Positions 9,526 through 20,695 of a stretch of 64,000 nt of DNA are shown here, piece by piece (position 1 is the stretch's first letter; each line of letters opens with the position of its first letter). Source of the stretch: Erigeron canadensis (Eukaryota > Streptophyta > Magnoliopsida > Asterales > Asteraceae); NCBI RefSeq assembly GCF_010389155.1, contig NC_057765.1, forward strand, positions 930,001-994,000, given 5' to 3'. The notes under the pieces are model-generated. The model was not told where the DNA came from, ran no database searches, and saw only the letters and a program-made list of their open reading frames with translations. A program made the translations under genes and the position numbers.

Positions 9526-9688
9526 CCCGTGCCTATCCACTCCGTCCGCCCTTATGGGTAACAAGTCTAACTTTCTTATTGTAACTGTACTCTTTTGTTT
9601 ATGTTTTGGCATCTTACTGAAGCATTGTATTATTATTAATATTAATGCTAAAGCTGTTTAAAAAAAAAGTCATGTGATGGGTCATGGG

Positions 9689-10169
9689 TAGGGATGTTAT
9701 CGAGTCAAGCCGAGCTCGAGCTCGACTCGAACCATATCTGTTCGGCTCGAGCTCGGGTCGATAGCTCGACGAGCTTTCAGTGTGTAGGCTCGAGTTTGAC
9801 TCGTTGGACCTACAACATGGCTCGAGCTTGGCTCGAAAAGCTCGAAAAAGGTTCGAGTTTGACTTGTGTCTATAAACATGACTCGAGCTCGGGTCGAAAA
9901 GCTCGAAAATATATATCACTTATAACAAAATTTATACAAATAGCCCTTGTAGAATTAGAAACTTACTATTTAAGAACTACATATGTAAATACTTACATTA
10001 TATATGGAAAGCTCGATAAATATTTGAGCCGAACTGTGTAAAGCTCGACTCGATAATTATTTCGAGCCTTAGTTTAGGGCTCGGGCTCGATAAAAGTTCG
10101 ACTCGATCGAGTCGAGATCGAGTTCGAGCTCGAATTGGTCGATAAAAGCTCGGCTCGTTGGTAGCCCCA
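9689..10169. mobile_element. Non-autonomous hAT-type element with 8-bp target duplication
   Basis: 481 bp with imperfect terminal inverted repeats (TAGGGATGTTATCGAG and, from the right end, TGGGGCTACCAACGAG). It is flanked by the 8-bp duplication GTCATGGG at 9681-9688 and 10170-10177, the length expected for hAT transposition. Both ends are packed with GCTCGAGCTCGA-type sub-terminal repeats, a known hAT MITE style. It has no transposase; open frames here are by-products of the repeats. Confidence 0.9.
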
Positions 10170-10332
10170 GTCATGGGTGATGATTCTAGTTGTGACAAGC
10201 TAGATGAAAAGGAGACTATATATTCCGAAATGTGTTCATTTATTTATGGATCATTTATTTGACAAATGTACATTTAATATGTCGGAAGCCGGATCGTCAT
10301 GATTAATGGGTCATTAACAATGTACGTTTAAC

Positions 10333-10663
10333 CTTTTTTTGAAATGTGAATTTCGTTTGAAAACTTCGTGTCGCGATTTGACAACGGGAGGTCTAACATA
10401 CGTTGTTTTAACCGGGTCCGCGTTAGAGAGCTCACTCGAAGTAGAAATGCCTATTTCAAATACTCGATGGGGGAAAACCCTTTACTAATCCGTCCGAAGG
10501 CACGACGATCAATAGGGGTAAACCCTGCCTCCTCAGACTTGAACCTGGGTATACCCAAGCCAAGCCTTCATAGGAAGACTTGCTATGTACTTTTCAAATC
10601 TTGAACTCAAGACCTCCTGCTTGTACGGCAGGTGCTCAACCACTTGAGCTAACTAGGAAGTAC
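10333..10663 (-). mobile_element. tRNA-type SINE with 16-bp target duplication
   Basis: 331-bp SINE on the minus strand. Its 5' end has an A-box-like TAGCTCAAGTGGTTGAGC and a B-box-like GAGTTCAAG, as in tRNA-derived pol III promoters. Its 3' end is an A run (T run at 10334-10340 on the plus strand). The duplication ACAATGTACGTTTAAC is perfect at 10317-10332 and 10664-10679. Relatives are at 13000-13293 and 60500-61141, all in the same orientation. Confidence 0.88.
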
Positions 10664-10679
10664 ACAATGTACGTTTAAC

Positions 10680-11018
10680 TAATTGGTATATAATTAAGTT
10701 GACCATCAATGACTTATTTGTGTGATCCCATTTGAGTTATAGGCACTGATCGACCTGATTCAATTCATTACTCGTATTACATAGTAGAGTATGACCCTTT
10801 CACTATCACACATTAGCACATAGACATATATCATATACAGCGTAACAGGTAGTTGCTTGATCGATCGGGGGTAACTCTCAAGGAGAGATTGATCATTTAC
10901 AAACTTTAATTTATCCTTCTATTGGTAACGAAATCAATTGTACGTTCATCAATTCTGTTACATCAACACTTTTAAACTGACACATATCTGTCAACAACAT
11001 ATCTTCAATTATTCATCA

Positions 11019-11064
<46 letters not shown>

Positions 11065-11333
11065 TTTACATTATTATCCGTAATTTATCCAATTAAAAAA
11101 CAAAAACACTAATGGTTGGGATTGAGGGCGAACCCATCAAGCTCATCATTTATCCGTAGCCGACAATGAAAACCTAGCACGCAAAAGCTTAAGCTATACA
11201 TGGTTTCAAGTAGACATGCGATAATATGGTTAATAAGAATAACACAAACCTCTGGTCATAACATACCCGGCATTGTCTTAATTAGGCGACAGTAGTTATA
11301 TATATTTATATATATATATATATATATATATAA
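10680..11333. other. Intergenic DNA with microsatellites
   Basis: No gene seen. It contains an (ATT)n tract at 11020-11063 and a TA-rich tract at about 11298-11332. Confidence 0.6.
11020..11063. repeat. (ATT)n microsatellite
   Basis: About 14 uninterrupted ATT units. Confidence 0.95.
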
Positions 11334-11628
11334 GGGATAAGTGCACCAAAATGTATGTAACTAATACCGAAAAATTATAGTGTGCACGAACTATTCAGAA
11401 CTTCTATTGTATACACGAACTTTGTAAGAATGTTCAAATTATGTAACATGGTATACATGACACCCCATATGAACTGTGACGTGCAAATTTTTGATTAATT
11501 GGTTAATCATAGTTAGTTACATAACTTGAATATTTTTATAAAATTCGTGCATACAATAGAGGTTTTTAAAAGTTCTTACACACTATAACTTTTCGATGTT
11601 AATTATTTATATTTCCACGCACTTGTCC
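11334..11628. mobile_element. Foldback MITE with ~120-bp inverted arms
   Basis: The left arm starts GGGATAAGTGCACC; the right end reads GGACAAGTGCGTGG on the other strand. Inside the arms, paired blocks such as ATTATAGTGTGCACGAAC / GTTATAGTGTGTAAGAAC and CTATTGTATACACGAA / CTATTGTATGCACGAA run for about 120 bp with scattered mismatches. The centre is about 60 bp. It is non-coding. The superfamily is undetermined because the flanks are TA-rich and no clear target duplication can be fixed. Confidence 0.75.
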
Positions 11629-11639
11629 ATATGTATAAA

Positions 11640-12999
11640 GAAAATGATAAACGATTAAGATAATTAACGCTAGTCAAATGGAGTACAATTTTCATATACG
11701 AGTAACTTCTAAAATTACATTTGCTTGGAACAGTCAAAGAGTATTATCTCATTTGGGGTCCACTAGTACTCTACCCCTTTAGCGCTTCAAAGTTCAAACT
11801 TTCACTTTCCTAATTTAGGTAAATACATGCGAGTAGTATTTTACATAAAAATCATTAAATTGATATGCTAGCGCGTTTTTCACATAGTAGCTAAATTAAG
11901 TAAAAATAAAAAGTTTCATATTTTTAATGTTTTGGGTTCAAATTTTCAAGCTGATCAATAAGATTTAAATCACTTATTGATGAAAAATAACTACTAAAAG
12001 TTAACATTAAGTTAAAACAAAAGTTGTTTCGTTTGGGTGAATAATATTCTATTATTTGCACAAAGGAGTACTAATATATTTAAGTATATCTTTTTACTAT
12101 TAAACTTAATTGGCCATGAATCATATAATATATGCTTGCCACAAAACTCGCAGCCCGTGAGTCCCAAGCCTCAGACGTCATACAGTATTTTTATATTTAC
12201 CAAGCTATGTATATTTAATTTGAATCAGTCAAGGGATATGTTTTAAAATATTAATTCAAGGTATGTAGACATGGTCTAACTTTATTCAGTTAGTTTACTG
12301 ACACATATTTGGTAATTGCAAATGATGATGTGACAGATTTTAACGAGTCTCATTTCACTCTCAAGAGGGATACGCGTGTGTGACAAACAAAAAGGACGTG
12401 ATCACTAATAACTTGTCATAATGCCAAAAATGTATCCTCTTTAGTTTCTGAAGTTAATTCTAGTTGTGAATGGTTTTAAAAGTCTAGACTGAGGACCATA
12501 TGTACTACAATTTGTTAACTAGTGTTCGTATCTTTGCAGATAATCTAAGTTAAGAGTATAGTATATATTTTGTTACTATTCGTCTACTTTCAGAATGATT
12601 GTTTACCTATGTAATTTGTTAAAGCGCGTACAAGAATAACTAGTTCACATAAGCATATAATTACACCTCAATCTCCACATACCAAACTATCAAATTAGTC
12701 TTATTTATCATTTCTTTTATATAAAGGGTATGGTAAGACACACAAGAAGTTATAGTTATAGGACTCAGAATATACACATGTACTTTTTTTTTAACATATA
12801 AATACACATGTACTACTTTGTTTAATGTGAAGTCTACATTATTACATTACATTATTATTTATAAACTAAGCATACGTAAATATCTATCATATATAAGTAC
12901 TTCATTTGAAATTCATAATTAAGAGAAGGCTTGTGGGCTCGACGACTTTCCATTGTACGAAACATAGTTTGTACGAGTTACTAATTAATTAATCTTATA
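11640..12999. other. Intergenic DNA, nothing recognised
   Basis: AT-rich, with only short open frames lacking any recognisable composition or motif. I see no RNA gene. Confidence 0.5.
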
Positions 13000-13293
13000 T
13001 TTTTGTTTTTTTGAAAGGCTGATCGCAACAGGGGATCTAGCTTACGTAGTTTTAATTGGGTCCGCGCTATAGAGCCCCCTCACCCTACCTAGTAGGAGGA
13101 GAAACCCCCAACTAAACCGCTCGAAGGCACAACATTTAATTGGGGTAAAACTTTGCCCCATCTGCAGGACTTAAACATGTTTCACTGGAGAACTTTATTT
13201 GTGAAATTCTTTTAAATGTCATTCTCATATCTCGAACTCGAGACCTCCAGCATATAAAGCTGATGCTCAACCACTTAGCTGTGATGGGAGTAC
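13000..13293 (-). mobile_element. tRNA-type SINE, second copy (diverged)
   Basis: Same family and orientation as 10333-10663. It shares GGGGATCTAGCTTACGTAG, GGGTCCGCGCTATAGAG and the tRNA-like end (plus strand GAACTCGAGACCTCCAGC, then GATGCTCAACCACTTAGCT). The T run at 13001-13012 is the copied tail. I could not fix a clean target duplication. Confidence 0.8.
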
Positions 13294-14060
13294 AATTTGA
13301 TGAAAGAAATAATTAATTTACTAAGTTGTACCATTTGTTCGAATGAAATGTTTGATTATACTTTAAGGATGTTTTTTATAACTTTAACGCCATTATGCTT
13401 GGATTTGAATCTACGACCTTCAAAAAAAAAACTTGTATTTCTTCATTGACAATAGATCAATTATATTCTTTTTAGAACTTTTGATCAGTACTTTGACTTA
13501 TGGTGTGGGAAATTAATATTTCAGCCATTTTCTGTTTGGGCTTATTAAGTTATAAGTATATTAGGTTATACAAGGCCCAAAAGTATAGATACATAACCCA
13601 ATTAGACCTACTCAGCAGCTCAGCTCGTTTTATTTTATTTAGTCTGGAAAACAAGCCAATGCGCCATATCCATCATTACAGAATGTTGAGTTGTTTAGTG
13701 ATTTCCTTTGAATGTGATGCATCCTTCTTGAATAAAACGCATTTAGCATTAAACTAGAGGGACCTGATGTGAATGTTGTATAGTGTAACACATTGCTCAT
13801 TGATGCACTGCAACCAGAGAAGTGTTTGGTGCATCGATATAAGATGTGTCGCATCAATTAGTTGATGAGTTAGTTTAGGGACTTTCTGGTATCATTTTTA
13901 CACTTCTAACTATGCCTCTCATGCACTCAACTTGCTTGGTAATCATTGTTTAACTGATTATAAGTTATTGTCAAACTAAGATATCATTTTTTTTCTCGAG
14001 CACAACAGATTTCCGATTTTATGTGACTTTTGATTCATTATGCAATTAGATCTTATGTCA
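13294..14060. other. Intergenic DNA, nothing recognised
   Basis: No convincing coding region or repeat. Two short overlapping open frames on opposite strands around 13500-13860 show no family features. Confidence 0.45.
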
Positions 14061-14066
14061 ACAAAT

Positions 14067-14181
14067 AAAACTCATTCGTCTCAATTTCGCTGGTATTCCG
14101 ATAAGCATAGCACTTTAAATAAATTAGATAAAATAATTAAATTACAATCTTATGTACAAAGAATTGAGACGAATGAGTTTT
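14067..14181. repeat. Perfect 20-bp inverted repeat with 75-bp loop
   Basis: AAAACTCATTCGTCTCAATT at 14067-14086 is exactly reverse-complemented at 14162-14181. It could form a stem-loop or be the remains of a small MITE. A short 82-codon frame across it has no recognised homology. Confidence 0.85.
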
Positions 14182-14476
14182 TACTAGCCAAAGAATTTAA
14201 TCATCAAGCCAAAGAATTTAAAAAAAAAAGTCAGTTTTTACTGGCTTTTATATGTTTCACCTTCACCTTAGATTTACTACTGATTTAGTATCAACAAACT
14301 TGTTACTAATAGTATTTAGAAATAAAAAAAAACAAAAAAAAATGAAGAAAAAAGATATAAGAGAGGAGAAAAGAAAAAATTAGGAGTATGAGATGATGAC
14401 AAGTGTACAAAAAATCAATTATAAGATATAGATTCAACTCTAGCATTTTACATTTTTACCCATTGTTATCTATCAA

Positions 14477-15105
14477 TCTCTTATATAAATAAAAGAGAAT
14501 TGTTTTCAGAAAATTTTTGTAAAAAATTTCTTATGTGGCAAACTCACAATCTTTCCTACAAATGTTTTTAGAAATTATGACATCATATTTAAAATTATAA
14601 TTTTTGCAACATTTTAGTTTTTAAAAAAATTAATCCACTTAACACTATCTTAATTACTTTATTAATTTTCATATAATTTTATAATTTACATTTAAGTCTT
14701 GATGAAACATTAATAAATATAGACATTTTTTTTTATTTATTTTCAAGTAAAAAGAATATTTTGAAGTAAAATATATAACTACATATTGTTTTTTTTTTAC
14801 ATGCTAGGTATCTTATATAAAAAGAAAGAAAAAATAGCTTGATATAAGAAGTTTAAATTAAAAAAATTATCATCAAATATATTAATGTTTGTTGTTTAAG
14901 TACAAATATATTTGATACACAAAAGCTTAAAGGTAACTATATGCATTTTGTTTGTCAAAACTATAAAAAAATGTTGTAGTAAATAATCAAATAGATATTT
15001 CAGAATAGATTTAATCCATTTCGTCGCAACTTCAGCAGTGATGATCATACGTTTTTAAAAAGCTTTTATTAATATGCCCGGGTTGAACCCGGGTTAATCA
15101 ACTAG
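14477..15105 (+). mobile_element. Non-autonomous Helitron (629 bp)
   Basis: It starts TCTCTTATATAAATAAAAG after an A. It ends with an 8-bp-stem hairpin CCCGGGTT-G-AACCCGGG (15077-15093), 8 nt of spacer, then CTAG (15102-15105) before a T. This is the full Helitron signature: 5' TC, 3' hairpin plus CTRR, insertion between A and T. No coding capacity. It belongs with the element at 45615-45944, which has the same ends in opposite orientation. Confidence 0.88.
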
Positions 15106-16274
15106 TATATATGTATAACAAGATCTTAAATTTATTCCTAAACAAATAGCAACTTGGATTAATTCCAACTTTAATTTAGAACCATTAAATCAAATTTAGT
15201 TATTTCATCTTTATAAAATGACAATATTAATACTTTTATTTTATATGATTAGACCAAAAAAAAACCTCTTAAAATCATATCATAAACCGTAAATATATAT
15301 ACAAAATATAAAAGTAATGTAGAGCCGTACAGGTACAACTTTTCTTCCTCTTTTATCATGTGTACATATATAAATAATAATAAATTTTCTTTCTTTATCA
15401 TGTGTACATAAATAAATAAATAATAATTCACAACCATTAATCAACCTCAAAAACATCGATCAACTTCTAGTCATGTATATATTAAATTCATTCCTCATTT
15501 TTTTTTTTTTCATAGTTTTTATCTTTTCTTCATCATCCTATCTACATCTACAATACATATATAAAAAAATTCTAAATTTTTTTATGGAAAAATAAGGATA
15601 TTTAGATATCCTTAAACTTTTTCTTATAATCCGTAAATCAAAATAATTCTATCATTAAAAAATTTATTATTAAGTAAATTCAACATTAATCCTTTTATTT
15701 TATATAATTTAACTTTATGTATACTTTAATTATTAATTTAAAATATCTATTATTAAATTTATGAATCTTTTTGATTATTTTAGTTTAAATTAATTATTTG
15801 TTATTTAGGTAATAATAATTATGATACGCTAGAATATAGCATATCATTACAATCCAATTTCTTTCTTTATATACTTTCAATGTCATAAATTAATATCGAA
15901 AGAATTCACGTTCCCTATATTTATCTACCAATCTATATAACAAGGTCCTAAATTCATTCCTAAACAAATAGGCTCCTTTGGATGAGTTTCAACTTTGATT
16001 TAGAAGCATTATATCAAATTTAATTATTTCATCTTTCTAAAATGATGATATTAATACTTTTATTTCATATGATTAGACAAAAAACTCCCTTAAAAATATA
16101 TCAATAACCGTAAATAAAATTATTATAAATTATTATATCTTTGGAAAATATGCGTACGCAAGCAACTTTCCTTTATTCCTTTCAACTTCTAGGAACTCCC
16201 ACTCATACACATCAAATTCATTTTCCATCTTTTTTGCTTCTCATGTTTTTCATCTTTTCACAATCATCTTATTA
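15106..16274. repeat. Helitron-derived AT-rich repeat debris
   Basis: Copies of the TATAACAAGGTCCTAAATTCATTCC-family begin at about 15112 and 15932. The second is preceded by A and starts TCTATATAACAAGG, a plausible Helitron 5' end whose 3' part is displaced by the Sirevirus insertion or lost. No gene seen. Confidence 0.55.
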
Positions 16275-16279
16275 ACACT

Positions 16280-16919
16280 TGTTGATGCACGTTGATGTGA
16301 CAACAGCAACTTAGATTTGATATGTCATTTAGATTAAGACATTATGTTAATTTATGTCGTATCTATATATGTAATTGATAGATTATGGACTTTATGTTTT
16401 GGTAATGATCGATTACATGTTTTGGTGTTATATATATGTGTTATGTATGATGTTTGTTGTGTGATATACAAGTACAAACATAATATGTGTTAGGATTCCA
16501 TAAGATGAAACACTTAGGAATATAACCAAGTATTACATCTAACGAAGATAAGGTATATCTTCGTTAGGGGCAAACGAAGATAAACTTCTTTTGGTACAAA
16601 CGAAGATTAACTTCGTTACATGGGCTGGGCAGCTAAGTTCGTAAGAACAAAGCCCAGCAAGCCCAGTTTGACCTGAAACATATATATACGAATGAATACC
16701 CTAATATGACATATAACATTCGACACACACGTACTCCAGACATCTAAGTTCGTTCTATACCTTATAGAAACGAATATAGCATCCTACGGCTGATTATTTA
16801 CTTGATAATTAGTGATATACCCGTTTACTAATCAAACTAGTTATCTCGTGAGGATTCCGCACTCACGACATAATCATAGACGATCTCAAGAGCGATCTGT
16901 AGCTATCGAGGGATTCACA
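16280..16919 (+). repeat. Sirevirus 5' LTR
   Basis: 640 bp, TGTTGATGCACG...GATTCACA. Compared with the 3' LTR of the second contig (44954-45593), all differences I can see are transitions, including the last dinucleotide (CA versus TA). It holds a TATATATA motif at about 16681 and CGAAG/CTTCG palindromes (for example AACGAAGATAAGG...TATCTTCGTT at 16540-16567). Confidence 0.9.
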
Positions 16920-16921
16920 AG

Positions 16922-16933
16922 TGGTATCAGAGC
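16922..16933 (+). other. Primer-binding site (tRNA-iMet)
   Basis: TGGTATCAGAGC, two nucleotides after the LTR end. Standard for plant copia elements. Confidence 0.92.
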
Positions 16934-17312
16934 CAATCGATATCTTATCGAAGATTCGAGATCGTTTGTTTGATTCTTTTCTCTAAAAACAACCTCCCGA
17001 TACCCTAACTGTCGCTAAGTTCGTTATCTCAAATGAATTTAGCAAACGAACTTAACCTTATCTTCGTTTCAATCTCTTCGGACGTATTTCGCTTTACTTT
17101 CGTTAAGTTCCTGCAAACGAATTTAAAGTTAACTTCGTTCATTCTCACATTACGAATTTAGCCTTATCTTCGCTCAACTCCTTCAAACGAAGTTAATCCT
17201 ATCTTCGTCTCTTTCCTGTAAACGAAGTTAATCTTATCTTCGTTTCTCTCCTTCAAACGAACTTAACTCTATCTTCGTTCAGTTGTTCAGTTGCAGCAAA
17301 CGAATTTAAACA
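16934..17312 (+). repeat. Leader with array of CGAAGTTA / TTCGTT motifs
   Basis: Between primer site and gag ATG, variants of ACGAAGTTAA, ACGAACTTAA, ACGAATTTA and the inverse TCTTCGTT recur about every 15-20 bp, roughly 18 times from 17010 to 17310. They are separated by variable C/T-rich spacers (for example CTCCTTCA). The same motif recurs in the LTR and in 26370-27160, but not in gag or pol. Confidence 0.85.
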
Positions 17313-20300
17313 ATGGCTTCCTCGTCAACAAACACTGTTGTTGCTCAATACCTGAATTCTCTTGTCTATCATGATCATCTTGTTGGACGTACTAATTCTC
17401 CACCGAAGTTAGTTTCATTGGCTGACTTCTGGGCGTGGAGAGGCCGATTTGAAGATTATATTCAACGAGAAGATTTGAACATGTGGATTATGATCACTGA
17501 AGGATATGAATGGCCAACTCTTACTGTAAATGGTGTTACAACTAATTACAAGGTCGGAGAGTTAAAAGGCGAAGAAAAATCCTTGTATGCTGTTGAAGTT
17601 AAGGCTCTTTCTACTCTTAGGATGTGCATTCCTCAAGAATTAGTGCACCTGTTTCCTAAACAAGAGTACAAGACTTCAAAGCAATTGTTCGATGCTATTG
17701 AAGCTCACTGTGAAGGTGATCCATTATTGAAGCAAAATAGAATTAAGATGCTTAAGAAACAATTTGATTGCTTTAATGCTACCAAGAACGAACTAGTTGA
17801 GGATCTTATTTTGCGATTTCAACATCTTCTTGCTGAGTTAGCCTATTTTGATCTTAAGTATACTCCTACTGAGATAGTGGATAAATTCTTGGATGGTTTG
17901 CCGAAAGCTTATAAAGAATTTCGTCATGGATTGCAAGAAAGAGCTGATTATGCATCTCTTCGTATAGATGGTGTTATATCCACATTACGAAACAGAGAAA
18001 TGAAGGATAAGGCAAAGGATCTCCAAGACAACTTCACACAAGATCCATCTCTTTATCATGCCACTATGAAAAATCCTACAGCTGATGTTAATGCATTCTT
18101 TTCTGGGGTTGGTACTTCTGGCACGAAAGAGAGTTCTAATTGTGTTATTGATGGAGATGATTCTGTTGGTTTCATGGCTTCTGATGCTGGTTACAAGGCT
18201 CGAAAGACTAATGAGAATGCAAAGCCAGGAAATATGACGTTTGGTAACATTTCATCTACTTCTGCTAGTTACAAGTCTATGCCCATGGATATGAAATCTG
18301 CTGAGGGAAGGATGAATGTATTTGCTGCAATGTGTGCTGCACATGAAGCTTTTGTTGCAGGAAGGATCACGGATCCAGCACTCATTGATGAAGATTATGA
18401 CCAAATAGATCCAGATGATGTTGAAGAAATGGATCTGAAATGGAATTTGGCGATGATCACCAGGAGAGTGCAACGGTTTATGCAACGAACAGGTAGACAG
18501 CTTATTGGGGGTACTCAGGGCTTTGACAAGTCGAAGGTTAAGTGCTATAATTGCGATGGCTTTGGACATTTTGCCAAAGAATGTCAACGACCAAAGAGAG
18601 ATGTTAACATTACTCCTACCCTTCAAGATAGAGGTGGTAATCGTCCTTTTAATCCGAATGCAAGTAGAGCTCTCTTGTTGACTGATGATACTACTGGAAA
18701 TAGCAATGACAAGGCTATCGTAGCTGCTCAACCTGATGGTTCTTATGTCTGGAATCTTCCACAGAATGAGACTAATAATGCTTATTTGGCCGAAATAGTT
18801 GATGATATGGCTCAAATAGTAGATTCTGTTGAGGATTTCATGGACACCTCAGTTTACCACAGTGATGAGCATTTGTATGAAAATGCTCAAAGCTCGAACT
18901 TGGAATCTTCTACTCAGGTATATGACACTGATTCTGAGTCTGATGAAGAGGTTGAGGTTGCTGATATGAAAGATTCTGGAGAGGTGAACGCTGCTGAGAA
19001 CAAAGACGATTCTGCTACTAAAAAGGTTGAAAAGACAATTGAAGAGCAGATGAAGGAGTATGAAATTCCAGCAGGCATGAGTGTGGATGACTTTGTCGTG
19101 TACATGGCAGACTGCAAAGAAGCAGATCAACAGGTATCTTACTCTCTTCGTACTATTGTTCATGTTTGCAAAATTGTTAATTGAATGTTTGATGAAATTG
19201 AACAAAAGAATGAACTAATTAAGCATTTAGAATCTGTTGTTAATGCTGCTCATGAAGAAAGAGATAAGTTGATTAAAAAAGATTTAACTATCTCTGATAG
19301 AGAAAAATTTTTAAAGGATAGGATTAAATCTTTAGAGTCTAACATTAGTGCTATGAAAGACAAAGTTAAACATGCTGTGGCTGTAGAAAGAGTAGGTGGT
19401 GAAGCTTATGCATTGTTAGCTAAAAAGTGTGCTACTATTGAGAAAGAACTAGCTGATGCTAGAATAGAAATAGTGGAATTACAAGCTAAGGTTGATTCTA
19501 CTAGACATGATGAGCTTTTAATGCATATGAAAAAATTTGAGGATACTCCATCTAAGAGTTCTGACACTGCTAAGGTTTCTTACAATAGCATGCCTCCACC
19601 TTTCAACAATAACTATACTCCTGTAGAACCTAATATTCCTGAAGTCCTACTTCAACCTAGTGTTGATGTTGGTAAATCGAAAGACTCGACTCCTAAGCCT
19701 ACTTTGACTGAGGAGACAGTAGAGTCTAAAGGAGTTTCTTCTCAACCTACCAAGGAAGAGAAATCGAAAGGTGTCGTCCTAGATTCGTCCACTTCTTATG
19801 GTCAGAAAGACAGTATTACTCACTTTACACTTCGTAAGAGTAGTAGGGTCTACACTGAGTTAGAATTTCCGTTATCATCTATTGACCCTAAGAGGATTGA
19901 TAAAGTCTGGGATGTTGATATTAAGGATATGAAGCGATTAAGTCAGTTGCGTCAAACTCCTTTACCTAAGCAGTCTAGGGATAGTCAATCTGAAGATGAA
20001 TTAGTTGTTAATGTCGAAGCAACTAAGGCTTTGAAGCATATCTTAATGCCTGCTCGAAAGAAGTCCCCAAGTAAGTCTAGGATATCACCGACCAAACGAG
20101 AGCATGAGGATCCTAGAAAAACAAGTAAATCAGTGGACAATAGTGAATCTGTAAGTACCAATAATAAGGTAGATACAAAGAAAAAGACTAAGGTCCTCTC
20201 TTGCTTTGCTTGTCATGAAAAAGGTCATGTTTACAGTGTATGTCCTAATCGACCTCGGAGATCGGGTTCTCCTTCAAAGGTTTCCACCTCGGAAGGAAAA

Positions 20301-20695
20301 GGGGGTTGGGTAATGATAAACAGGTTCATGAGACTAAAGTTCAATCTTCTTCAAAACCGTTTACCATACCTCAACGACGTGAATCTCCACCAAAAGGTTC
20401 TTCCCCTATGGGACAAAGATTCACTACCCCCAGTGGGAGTTCGATTCGGTCACAAACATCTCCAAGTCGTAATTCATTTTATAACCGACTTCACTCAAGT
20501 GTTAGACCTTCTCTTGGCCCTCATTTCCCAAGACCTTCTCCGACGAGCGGTCAGAAGTCTTCTCCAGTGAGAAGACAAGTTGAGAATCAAGTCACACCCA
20601 CGGCTTCTAGCAATGGATATTGGACTGAACTGATTCTCAAGGATGAGAAGGGACGACCCAAACCTATGAAGGTTTGGGTCCCCAATGATAACTAA
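17313..20695 (+). pseudogene. gag: Sirevirus Gag, interrupted (contig A)
   Basis: Starts at ATG 17313. It has an N-terminal gag domain of the UBN2 type (DFWAWRGRFEDYIQ; LKKQFDCFNATKNE...LLAELAYFD), then zinc knuckle CYNCDGFGHFAKEC (about 18545-18586), an acidic region with STQVYDTDSESDEEVEV, a long coiled coil (about 19190-19545), a second zinc knuckle CFACHEKGHVYSVC (about 20210-20250) and a Ser/Pro/Arg-rich tail ending KVWVPNDN. Such long coiled-coil Gags are typical of Sireviruses; the family is reported to bind dynein light chain LC8, and STQVYDT resembles such a site (inference). Breaks: TGA at 19182-19184, where the other contig has CGA, and a one-base loss in the A/G run near 20297. 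The frame ends at TAA 20693-20695. Confidence 0.85.

Larger units (their letters stand above)
7535..9551 (-). mobile_element. PIF/Harbinger DNA transposon with TIRs and TTA target duplication
   Basis: A 2,017-bp element bounded by imperfect terminal inverted repeats (left GGGTGGGGGGAG, right reverse complement GGGCGGACGGAG) and flanked by TTA at 7532-7534 and 9552-9554, the 3-bp TWA duplication typical of PIF/Harbinger. It encodes a two-exon transposase on the minus strand. The sub-terminal regions are unlike each other: CCCCT repeats on the left and ACCGGTACCGGT boxes on the right. The Myb-like second protein that autonomous members of this superfamily usually encode is absent. Confidence 0.88.

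Noticed and set aside
9245..9561. Lys/Glu-rich or Phe/Ser-rich frames near the Harbinger right end
   Set aside because: Low-complexity GAAA/CTTT tract; no conserved protein.
9614..10198. Several Arg/Ser/Glu-rich frames on both strands
   Set aside because: All come from the GCTCGA sub-terminal repeats of the hAT element.
10368..10604. 78-codon frame
   Set aside because: Lies entirely within a SINE.
10570..10660. Functional tRNA gene
   Set aside because: The tRNA-like block is the head of a SINE; it lacks a complete cloverleaf and acceptor stem.
14040..14288. 82-codon frame with a hydrophobic C-terminus
   Set aside because: It overlaps the inverted repeat and an internal direct repeat (CCAAAGAATTTAA), and has no recognisable family features.
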